Position numbers and translations under genes: made by a program. A stretch of DNA of 24,301 nt from RGIG3994 sp964461635 (GTDB lineage Bacteria; Bacillota; Clostridia; Oscillospirales; CAG-272). The notes under the pieces are model-generated. The model had not been told where the DNA came from and searched no databases. It saw only the letters and a program-made list of their open reading frames with translations. Shown one piece after another: positions 1-6,330 of this stretch. Each line of letters begins with the position of its first letter. Position 1 is the stretch's first letter. The DNA lies in the NCBI GenBank assembly GCA_964461635.1, contig CAYWVC010000019.1, positions 1 through 24,301 of the forward strand. The letters run 5' to 3'.

Positions 1-4
1 TTTA

Positions 5-39
5 CCGTGCGATCCGATTTCGGATCGCACGGCTTTTTT
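5..39 (+). terminator. Intrinsic terminator of an upstream plus-strand gene
   Basis: A perfect 12-bp stem (5-16 pairs with 21-32) closes a four-base ATTT loop and is followed by C and six T residues (34-39). This is a textbook rho-independent terminator. The gene it ends lies left of the window. It insulates the aroF promoter that begins about 13 bases further on. Confidence 0.9.
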
Positions 40-51
40 GTGTCCTTGGGC

Positions 52-80
52 TTTACAAAAACGGCGGGATATGGTATTAT
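52..80 (+). promoter_or_regulatory. Sigma-A promoter for the aroF operon
   Basis: TTTACA (52-57) and TATTAT (75-80) are separated by exactly 17 bases and lie between the upstream terminator and the aroF start. The predicted transcript starts near base 87 and has a leader of about 37 bases with a CCGGAGG ribosome-binding site at 111-117. No riboswitch or operator is evident in so short a leader. Confidence 0.75.
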
Positions 81-123
81 ATTTCTGTATATATGTATCT
101 ACGTATCTATCCGGAGGCGTTTT

Positions 124-936
124 ATGGAGGGTTTGAAATATTCGGGCAGACGTGCCGACGGCTCGCGAGCCACGGTCAACATCGGTGGGACCGTTGTGGG
201 GCGCGATCTTTTGCTGGCGGCGGGCCCGTGCAGCGTTGAATCGGAGGAGGAGATCTTCGCCTCCGCCGCGGCGGTTGCCGCGGCGGGCGCAAACTACCTT
301 CGCGGCGGTGTGTTCAAGCCGAGGACCTCGCCCTATTCCTTCCGCGGGCTCGGGCGCGATGGCTTGCTGATGATGCGCCGCGCCGCCGACTCGGTCGGGT
401 TGCCGTTCGGGACGGAGGTGCTTGATCCCCGCGACGTGGAGACGGTCGCCGAATACGCCGACGCGATCCATATCGGTGCCCGGAATATGCAGAATTTCTC
501 GCTCCTCATTGAGGCGGGACGGCAGAGCAAGCCGGTAATACTCAAGCGCGGGCTCTGCGCGAACCTGTCCGAGCTGCTTTTTGCCGCCGAATATATTATG
601 AACGAGGGGAATCCCAACGTTATACTTTGCGAGCGCGGTGTTCGCGGTGTTGACGAATTTACGCGCAACACGCTTGACCTTGCCGCCGTGCCGATGCTGC
701 ACGAGCTCTCCTGTCTCCCCGTGATAGTCGATCCGTCACACGGGACGGGGCGCGCGTCGCTGGTCGAGCCCATGTCCTTGGCGGCGATCGCGGCGGGGTG
801 CGACGGGCTGATGATAGAGGTACACCCCGATCCGAGCCGTGCGCTCAGCGACTCCGATCAACAGCTCACCTTTGATGCATTTGCCGAGCTTGCAACCAAG
901 GTCAGACGTGCCGATGCCTTCAGGAGGGCGCTGTAA
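124..936 (+). CDS. aroF: 3-deoxy-7-phosphoheptulonate (DAHP) synthase, short core form
   Basis: This enzyme condenses phosphoenolpyruvate with erythrose 4-phosphate, the first step of the shikimate pathway to aromatic amino acids. The 270-aa protein belongs to the type I-beta/KDO8P-synthase-like branch: GPCSVES at residues 34-40, KPRTSPYSF at 65-73, KRG at 141-143, DPSHGTGR at 203-210 and EVHPDP at 232-237. C36, H206, E232 and D236 match the metal ligands of the family. The reading frame is open back to base 7, but ATG 124 follows CCGGAGG (111-117) at good spacing and lies downstream of the promoter, so longer starts are unlikely. GPCSVE normally sits about 100 residues in when the N-terminal ferredoxin-like regulatory domain is present. 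Here it is at residue 34, so that domain is absent and no chorismate mutase domain is fused. The gene is translationally coupled to aroB by a TAATG overlap. Confidence 0.95.
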   Translation: MEGLKYSGRRADGSRATVNIGGTVVGRDLLLAAGPCSVESEEEIFASAAAVAAAGANYLRGGVFKPRTSPYSFRGLGRDGLLMMRRAADSVGLPFGTEVLDPRDVETVAEYADAIHIGARNMQNFSLLIEAGRQSKPVILKRGLCANLSELLFAAEYIMNEGNPNVILCERGVRGVDEFTRNTLDLAAVPMLHELSCLPVIVDPSHGTGRASLVEPMSLAAIAAGCDGLMIEVHPDPSRALSDSDQQLTFDAFAELATKVRRADAFRRAL

Positions 937-1955
937 TGCGCCGTTTTCGCTTTGAGATCGGGGAGGGCACTCTTTCCCGTGCCGGAGAGTTAGCGAGCGA
1001 TTTGAGAGGAAAAAGAGCCCTTACCGTGAGCGATAGCAACGTCTTCCCGCTTTACGGCGGACAGCTTGCCGCATCCTTGACCGATGTCGGGTGTGCTTGC
1101 GAAAGCTACGTAATGCCTGCTGGTGAGGCGCACAAGACGCTTGCCACGGCGGAGGCGATAGTCCTTCGCCTTGCCGAGCTCGGATTTTGCCGTGACGACG
1201 TTGTTTTCGCCCTCGGCGGCGGTGTGGTTGGCGACGTTGCGGGCTTTGCCGCCTCGATCTATATGCGGGGTATTCGGCTCGTGCAATGTCCCACGACGCT
1301 GGTCGCCGCCGTTGACTCGTCGATCGGCGGGAAGACGGGGGTGGATCTTGCCTGCGGAAAGAACCTTGTCGGGACTTTTTATCCATCGGAGCTTGTGATC
1401 TGCGATACGCGGATCATTCGCGATCTTCCGTGGGAGCTCACGTGCGAGGGGATGGCAGAGGTCATAAAATACGGCGCGATCTGCGATGCCGGGCTCCTGT
1501 CGGAGCTTGAAGCGCGCGCGCCGCTCGCCCCCGACGGGGCGACGGTAGGTCGGTGCGCCGAGCTTAAGCGTCGGACCGTCCTTGCCGACGAATTCGATCG
1601 CGGCGAGCGCAGACGGCTAAATTTCGGGCACACCGTAGGGCACGCGATAGAGCTGCTCAGCTCATATCGGGTCACGCACGGGCGCGCGGTCGCCGTCGGT
1701 ATGGTTGCCGAGGCGCGACTTGCCGAGCGCTTGGGGCTTTGCCCGAGCGGTTATTCGGTGCGGTTGCGGGCGCTTACGGGGGCTTACGGGCTCGATGCGG
1801 CGCTTAAATACCCTCCGAACGACGTGATAGCTGCGGCGGCTCGGGACAAGAAGAATTGCGACGGGATGATAGGCTTTTCACTCCCGGACGGAGCGGGTGG
1901 GTGGAGCTTTCACCTGCTTGATCCGACCGATGCCGAACGGGGGATAGCGGAATGA
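936..1955 (+). CDS. aroB: 3-dehydroquinate synthase
   Basis: This NAD- and metal-dependent enzyme converts DAHP to 3-dehydroquinate, the second shikimate step, so it uses the product of the gene just before it. The 339-aa length is normal for AroB. Recognisable motifs are GGGVVGD (94-100) for NAD binding, GGKTGVD (131-137), EGMAEVIKYG (171-180) and NFGHTVGHAIE (229-239), then HGRAVAVGM (248-256). E175, H232 and H248 are the expected Zn ligands by family comparison. The start ATG (936-938) shares one base with the aroF stop, and AGGAGGG at 922-928 lies inside aroF. The stop overlaps the next start as ATGA (1952-1955). Other shikimate genes are not in the window. Confidence 0.96.
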   Translation: MRRFRFEIGEGTLSRAGELASDLRGKRALTVSDSNVFPLYGGQLAASLTDVGCACESYVMPAGEAHKTLATAEAIVLRLAELGFCRDDVVFALGGGVVGDVAGFAASIYMRGIRLVQCPTTLVAAVDSSIGGKTGVDLACGKNLVGTFYPSELVICDTRIIRDLPWELTCEGMAEVIKYGAICDAGLLSELEARAPLAPDGATVGRCAELKRRTVLADEFDRGERRRLNFGHTVGHAIELLSSYRVTHGRAVAVGMVAEARLAERLGLCPSGYSVRLRALTGAYGLDAALKYPPNDVIAAAARDKKNCDGMIGFSLPDGAGGWSFHLLDPTDAERGIAE

Positions 1956-2725
1956 GGGTCACCCGATACAAGATAAAGAGTGACAAGCTACGGGCGGGAT
2001 ACCGTATCGCCGTCGTTGCCGATCTGCACGATCGCGACGGCTCCGACGTGCTCGGGGCGCTTGACGGGTTACGTCCCGATATTATTGCGGTGACGGGCGA
2101 CCTTACCGATCGGTTGGACTGTCGGGAGGGCGAGCGAGCACCGAACGATCGGATCGTTGCCTCCCACGCGAATGCGTTTGCTCTGCTTCGCGGGGCGGCG
2201 AAGATCGCTCCGACCTTCTATTCTCTCGGGAATCACGAGCTCTGCGGGCACTATTACCGTCAAAATCAAAACAGAAAATGCTTGCGGGAGAATCTTGATG
2301 CCATTGCCGGGAGCGGGGCAAGGCTGCTTGACGACGGCTTTGCCGAGGTCGGCGAGCTTCGCATCGGCGGACTTACGAGCGGCATGACGAATGCTGATCT
2401 GAAGCCCCGCCTCGGGTGGCTTGACGGCTTCCTTTCGACCGATCGCTTTAAGCTCCTGCTCTGTCATCATCCGGAATATTTTTATAAGTATTTAAGTGAG
2501 ACGAAGGTGGACCTTGTTCTCAGCGGACACGCGCACGGCGGTCAGATAAGGCTTTTCGGGCGCGGATTGTACGCACCGGGGCAGGGGATACTTCCGCGAT
2601 ATACCTCGGGCGTTTATGACGGGAGGCTTATCGTCAGTCGGGGATTGACGAATACCTCGCGACCGATCCCACGGCTTTTTAACCCTACCGAGCTCGTGTT
2701 GGCGGAGATAACGCCGACACGGTGA
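1952..2725 (+). CDS. Calcineurin-like metallophosphoesterase
   Basis: The 257-aa protein has every signature block of the binuclear metallophosphoesterase fold: D24-x-H26 in VADLHD, GD at 49-50 in TGDLTD, GNHE at 93-96, a histidine pair at 172-173 in LLCHHPEY and GHAHGGQ at 192-198. It most resembles the YkuE/YaeI group. Unlike many of those, it has no N-terminal signal or membrane anchor and should be cytoplasmic. The substrate cannot be told from sequence. The four-base ATGA overlap with aroB suggests coupled translation, but a role in aromatic biosynthesis is not established. A phosphatase acting on a sugar phosphate or nucleotide is possible. Confidence 0.9.
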   Translation: MRVTRYKIKSDKLRAGYRIAVVADLHDRDGSDVLGALDGLRPDIIAVTGDLTDRLDCREGERAPNDRIVASHANAFALLRGAAKIAPTFYSLGNHELCGHYYRQNQNRKCLRENLDAIAGSGARLLDDGFAEVGELRIGGLTSGMTNADLKPRLGWLDGFLSTDRFKLLLCHHPEYFYKYLSETKVDLVLSGHAHGGQIRLFGRGLYAPGQGILPRYTSGVYDGRLIVSRGLTNTSRPIPRLFNPTELVLAEITPTR

Positions 2726-2746
2726 AAATATACCGAAACAAAAGGA

Positions 2747-2768
2747 CCTCGCTAAGCGAGGCGGAGGT
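2747..2768 (+). promoter_or_regulatory. Hairpin next to the ribosome-binding site of the FAD oxidoreductase gene
   Basis: CCTCGC (2747-2752), a TAA loop and GCGAGG (2756-2761) form a perfect 6-bp stem directly against the Shine-Dalgarno CGGAGGTG (2762-2769). An alternative pairing of ACCTC (2746-2750) with GAGGT (2764-2768) would cover the ribosome-binding site itself. The hairpin lies in the only sizeable gap between the third and fourth genes (2726-2774). It lacks a T-tract, so it is not an intrinsic terminator. Control of translation is an inference. Confidence 0.35.
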
Positions 2769-2774
2769 GCAGCT

Positions 2775-4049
2775 ATGAAGTTTACCCGTGACGTGCCGCT
2801 TTACGGCGAATACGACGTTTGCGTGATCGGGGGAGGTCCCGCGGGTGTTGCCGCGGCGATCTGTGCCGCACGCAAGGGGATGAACACCCTGCTTGTGGAG
2901 GCGACCGGAGCTCTCGGCGGAATGGCAACGTCCGGACTTGTGGGACCTTTTATGACCTCCTACGACCGTGACGGCGATGAGCCGACGGTCGGCGGGATCT
3001 TCCGTGAGATCGTGGATCGGCTCTGCGAAGCCGATGCCGCCGTTTCGCCCGATCTGACCGAGGCGAAGAGTGTTTACACCTCGTATCTTAAAAAATATCA
3101 CAGACACGTAACGCCTTTTGACTCATTTGCCCTTGAGACTCTGCTCGACGGGATGGTGCGCGAGGCGGGCGTGCATACCCTGTGTTATACGAGGTTTGCA
3201 TCCTGTGTGACAGAGGGAGGCAGAATAACGGGAGCTGTCCTTCTTGCGTTGGAGGGACTTATAGCGGTCAAGGCGAAGATCTTTATCGACTGCACCGGCA
3301 TTGCCGCCGTTGCGTGTGAGGCTACGGTGCCGACCTACAAGGGCGACGAGCAGACGGGGATCCCCCAGCCCGGGACCCTTATGTTTGAGGTCGGTAACGT
3401 CTGCGACGAGCGTTACACCGCCAAGCCCGAGTCCCCGGTAAAGGCATACAGAACGCCGACCAAGGGCGTTTACAAGGTGAACCACTACCACGTGTACAAC
3501 GTCGATGCCGCCGATTCGGGGAGTATGACGCGGGCACACGCCGAGGCAAGGCGGCAGGTAGCCGATGCCTACGCGGTTCTGCACGGTAAGACGGCAGGGT
3601 TTGAGGATGCGCTCCTTATGCGGGTTGCCCCGGTCCTCGGCGTGCGGGAGAGCCGACACGTGCGGGGAGAATACACCGTTACCGTTGAGGATATAAGCAA
3701 GGGTACAAAATTTGACGACAGGATAGCCGTTTACGGCTTCGGTATGGATATCCATAACCGTGTGCCGACCGAGACGGGGAACTTTAAGATCGAGATCGCC
3801 AAGCGTTATTACATTCCTTACCGCAGCTTGCTTCCGATGGGGTGCGATAACCTGCTTGTGGCGGGCAAGACCCTTTCGTGTGAGTCGCAGGCGGTCGGAG
3901 GTATGCGCTGTATGCCGGCGGCTATGGCTATGGGACAGGCGGCGGGCAATGCCGCGGCGATCGCCGTCGGGCAAGGCGTATCTCCGAAAAAGATAGATAT
4001 TAAAGAGCTTCAGCGTGAGCTTAAGGCTCAAAACGCGATACTTGACTGA
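2775..4049 (+). CDS. FAD-dependent oxidoreductase (FAD_oxidored family)
   Basis: The 424-aa flavoprotein begins with a classic dinucleotide-binding fold: G19-x-G21-xx-G24 in VIGGGPAG, with an acidic E42 at the end of the second strand, then GALGGMATSGLVGPFM. Near the C-terminus GGMRCMPAAMAMGQAAGNAA is the usual second FAD-contact region of this family (PF12831-like). It has no signal peptide or membrane segment. The family includes poorly characterised dehydrogenases and reductases in anaerobes, and the substrate is unknown. The start is supported by CGGAGGTG six bases upstream. The nucleoside phosphorylase begins 12 bases after its stop, so the two are almost certainly co-transcribed. Confidence 0.88.
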   Translation: MKFTRDVPLYGEYDVCVIGGGPAGVAAAICAARKGMNTLLVEATGALGGMATSGLVGPFMTSYDRDGDEPTVGGIFREIVDRLCEADAAVSPDLTEAKSVYTSYLKKYHRHVTPFDSFALETLLDGMVREAGVHTLCYTRFASCVTEGGRITGAVLLALEGLIAVKAKIFIDCTGIAAVACEATVPTYKGDEQTGIPQPGTLMFEVGNVCDERYTAKPESPVKAYRTPTKGVYKVNHYHVYNVDAADSGSMTRAHAEARRQVADAYAVLHGKTAGFEDALLMRVAPVLGVRESRHVRGEYTVTVEDISKGTKFDDRIAVYGFGMDIHNRVPTETGNFKIEIAKRYYIPYRSLLPMGCDNLLVAGKTLSCESQAVGGMRCMPAAMAMGQAAGNAAAIAVGQGVSPKKIDIKELQRELKAQNAILD

Positions 4050-4061
4050 AAGGGAGAATCT

Positions 4062-4811
4062 ATGATAACCGATTGCTACGACGCAAGCACGCAGTCCGTT
4101 ATGAGCCTTCGCGATTTCTACGGCGAGCCGGGACACTTCGTCGACGTATGCCTTATTGTTTTCTCGGATGAGATATACCGACATTTGATCGACAGTTTTC
4201 CGTGTGAAAAGATCGGAGAGCTGGGATCGTGCAACGGCAAGCGGAGCATTTATAAGACCGTTTATCACGGCCGCGAGTTTGCCTTCTATCTGTCTATGAT
4301 CGGCTCCGCGCTTGCCGTCGCGCAATGTGAGGAGGCGGCGTGGATCACGGGCGCCCGGAAATTCGTGCTCTTCGGCTCCTGCGGCAGTCTTGACCGCGGC
4401 GTGACCGACGGACATTTTATAGTTCCGACCGAGAGCTATCGGGGAGAGGGAGCGTCCTACTATTACGCGCCTCCGGCGGATTATATAGGGATCAAAAACT
4501 GCGACAGGGTGGCAAAAATATTTGAGAGCGCGGGGATCCCCTACGTTTGCGGGCGTATTTGGACGACCGATTGTATGGGACGCGAAACGCGCGGACTTGT
4601 CGCCGCAAGGCGCAAGGAGGGCTGTATTGCCGTGGAGATGGAGATCGCGGGGGTTCAGGCGTCGTGCGACTTCAATCAATACGAGCTTTACTGCTTTCTT
4701 GAGGCGGGAGACGTGCTGAGCGACGAAAAATATGAGGTTGAGGGCTTGAAAGAAGCCAACCACGGGCTTGCCAAGCTTTACGTTGCACTTCGGATCGTGC
4801 TTGAAATATAG
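4062..4811 (+). CDS. Nucleoside phosphorylase (PNP/UDP family)
   Basis: The 249-aa protein has the PNP/UDP phosphorylase fold, which splits nucleosides with phosphate to a free base and ribose 1-phosphate. Visible blocks are FGSCGSL (104-110) for phosphate and ribose binding, TTDCMGRET (168-176), close to the TTDxxxRET of uridine-phosphorylase-like members, and AVEMEIAGV (190-198), the ribose-binding EME segment. Whether it prefers purine or pyrimidine nucleosides cannot be fixed from sequence. The ribosome-binding site AAAGGGAGA lies in the 12-base gap after the oxidoreductase. The following 77 bases to the serine dehydratase start hold no convincing signal. Confidence 0.88.
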   Translation: MITDCYDASTQSVMSLRDFYGEPGHFVDVCLIVFSDEIYRHLIDSFPCEKIGELGSCNGKRSIYKTVYHGREFAFYLSMIGSALAVAQCEEAAWITGARKFVLFGSCGSLDRGVTDGHFIVPTESYRGEGASYYYAPPADYIGIKNCDRVAKIFESAGIPYVCGRIWTTDCMGRETRGLVAARRKEGCIAVEMEIAGVQASCDFNQYELYCFLEAGDVLSDEKYEVEGLKEANHGLAKLYVALRIVLEI

Positions 4812-4888
4812 GCTGACCGTTGTTCCGCGGTGCCGATAATTAAGAAAGGATGCGTCCGCCCGAAAGGGAGCGCGGGCGCTTAAGTAAG

Positions 4889-6088
4889 ATGAAATCGCTG
4901 AGGGAGCTTTACAAAATAGGAAAGGGACCGTCGAGCTCACACACTATCGGTCCGCAACGTGTGGCTGAATACGTGCTTCAGACCTTCGGCAGGGGCAGAT
5001 ACAGGGTCGAGCTTTTCGGATCGCTTGCCCTTACCGGGCGGGGGCACGGTACCGACCGTGTGCTTCGTGAGGTGCTTGGAGAGGATACCGAGATAGTGTT
5101 CGACCGCGAGACGGGCGACCTGCCGCACCCCAATTTTTTGAAGGTATATTCACTGTCGGACGGCAGTGAGCCGACGGAGCTTGTAAGCGCGACGAGCATC
5201 GGCGGCGGAAACGTCCTGATAAACGGGGAGGCACTGTCCGAATTCGGCGAAGTGTATCCCGAGGGGAGCTTTGCCGACGTTAAAAAGTTCGTCAGGGAGA
5301 AGGGAATGACTCTTCCCGAATACGTGCGGTATTACGAGCCTGACGTTTATCCGTACCTTGAAACGGTATGGGAGGCTATGAGGGAATCGGTCGAGCGCGG
5401 GCTCGGACGGTACGGTGTGCTTCCCGGCGGCTTGGAGCTTGAGCGAAAGGCACACGCCCTGTATAACGCTCATACAGACGGCGAGATGCCGCTTGTACGC
5501 GAAACGCGCAATATTTCGTCCTATGCGCTTGCGGTTGCCGAGGAGAATGCCGACAACGGCGTGGTGGTAACGGCACCGACCTGCGGTTCGGCGGGAATTG
5601 TGCCGGCTATCCTGTACTATATGTACCGCGACAGGGGAGAGAGCACCGAGAGGATACTTGACGCGCTTGCCGTCGCGGGGGTGATCGGGAGCATCGTGAA
5701 GCAAAACGCCTCGGTCAGCGGCGCGGAATGCGGCTGTCAGGCTGAGGTCGGCGTTGCCTGCTCTATGGCGGCGGCAGCGCTTGCCGAGCTCAACGGACTT
5801 GATGTATCGGGGATCGAATGCTCGGCGGAGATAGCATTGGAGCATAATCTCGGCTTGACCTGCGATCCCGTACTCGGCTTGGTGCAGATCCCCTGTATCG
5901 AGCGCAACGCTATGGCGAGCATAAAGGCGTTCAATGCCGTGATGCTTGCCGGCACGCTTGAGAGCAAGCACAAGGTGTCGTTCGATCAGATAGTGGAGGT
6001 TATGTATCGCACCGGCAAGGATATGAATTCCGGGTATCGCGAGACCTCTACCGGCGGACTTGCGATGATATACGGCGCGGGTGAGTGA
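4889..6088 (+). CDS. sdaA: L-serine dehydratase, iron-sulfur dependent, single chain
   Basis: This enzyme deaminates L-serine to pyruvate and ammonia using an oxygen-labile [4Fe-4S] cluster, fitting an anaerobe. The beta-type domain comes first (KGPSSSHTIGP at 12-22, then LTGRGHGTD at 48-56) and the alpha domain second (APTCGSAGIVPA at 229-240, GCQAEVGVACSMAAA at 282-296). C283, C325 and C336 match the cluster cysteines of the family in number and spacing, C325 and C336 being ten residues apart. The frame is open from an ATG at 4850, but homology begins at MKSLRELYKIG, so 4889 is chosen. The purine-rich stretch abutting ATG 4850 is too close to serve it, and neither start has an ideal ribosome-binding site. 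The 399-aa length is somewhat short against about 450 in enterobacteria. It is the last gene of the plus-strand run. Confidence 0.93.
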   Translation: MKSLRELYKIGKGPSSSHTIGPQRVAEYVLQTFGRGRYRVELFGSLALTGRGHGTDRVLREVLGEDTEIVFDRETGDLPHPNFLKVYSLSDGSEPTELVSATSIGGGNVLINGEALSEFGEVYPEGSFADVKKFVREKGMTLPEYVRYYEPDVYPYLETVWEAMRESVERGLGRYGVLPGGLELERKAHALYNAHTDGEMPLVRETRNISSYALAVAEENADNGVVVTAPTCGSAGIVPAILYYMYRDRGESTERILDALAVAGVIGSIVKQNASVSGAECGCQAEVGVACSMAAAALAELNGLDVSGIECSAEIALEHNLGLTCDPVLGLVQIPCIERNAMASIKAFNAVMLAGTLESKHKVSFDQIVEVMYRTGKDMNSGYRETSTGGLAMIYGAGE

Positions 6089-6100
6089 GCTCGCAAGAAG

Positions 6101-6147
6101 AAGCATCTCGTGCCCCATCGGTCATACCGATGGGGCACGAGACGCTT
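6101..6147. terminator. Long hairpin between convergent genes, likely two-way terminator
   Basis: A perfect 17-bp stem (6106-6122 with 6126-6142) has a CAT loop. After one mismatch it continues as AAGC/GCTT (6101-6104 with 6144-6147). On the plus strand it is followed only by TTTAAAT. On the minus strand it is followed by the pyrimidine-rich CTTCTTCTT. It lies 12 bases after the serine dehydratase stop and also beyond the convergent flavodiiron gene. T-tracts on both sides are weak, so termination is likely but not certain. mRNA 3'-end stabilisation is an alternative. Confidence 0.65.
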
Positions 6148-6153
6148 TAAATA

Positions 6154-6269
6154 GCCTTCTCCTGCGGGAGAAGGGGGACCGCGGCAGCGGTGGATGAGGA
6201 GTCACCTTTGCGCAAAATGACACCTCATCCGTCAGCCTTCGGCTGCCACCTTCCCCCACCGGGGAAGGC
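6154..6269. repeat. 116-bp palindromic intergenic repeat (REP/MITE-like)
   Basis: The two arms are imperfect inverted copies of each other. The left arm runs 6154 to about 6200 (GCCTTCTCC ... GGATGAGG) and the right arm from about 6223 to 6269 (CCTCATCC ... GGGGAAGGC). Each arm also folds on itself: CCTTCTCC/GGAGAAGG on the left, and AGCC/GGCT plus CCTTCCCC/GGGGAAGG on the right. The centre is again palindromic (TTTGCGCAAA flanked by GTCA and TGAC). Elements of this make-up are familiar as dispersed repeats in gut Clostridia genomes. Only one copy is in this window, so copy number is not shown here. No transposase is linked. The rest of the gap (6270-6330) holds nothing I recognise. Confidence 0.75.
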
Positions 6270-6330
6270 AACTATCAAGTGATGCCTTGCGTTGATCCTA
6301 TATGCTCGGCGTGTGAAATTTCGTGATGAC

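Noticed and set aside
7..123. N-terminal extension of DAHP synthase by 39 residues
   Set aside because: The extension would start inside the upstream terminator and before the predicted promoter, while ATG 124 has a good ribosome-binding site.
3123..4940. A 605-codon open frame on the minus strand
   Set aside because: It lies exactly antisense to the FAD oxidoreductase and nucleoside phosphorylase genes, which both have full family motifs. Its translation shows no domain, and long antisense frames arise because these genes rarely use TTA, CTA and TCA codons.
5150..6118. A 322-codon open frame on the minus strand
   Set aside because: It is antisense to the serine dehydratase, whose cluster cysteines and signature motifs are intact.
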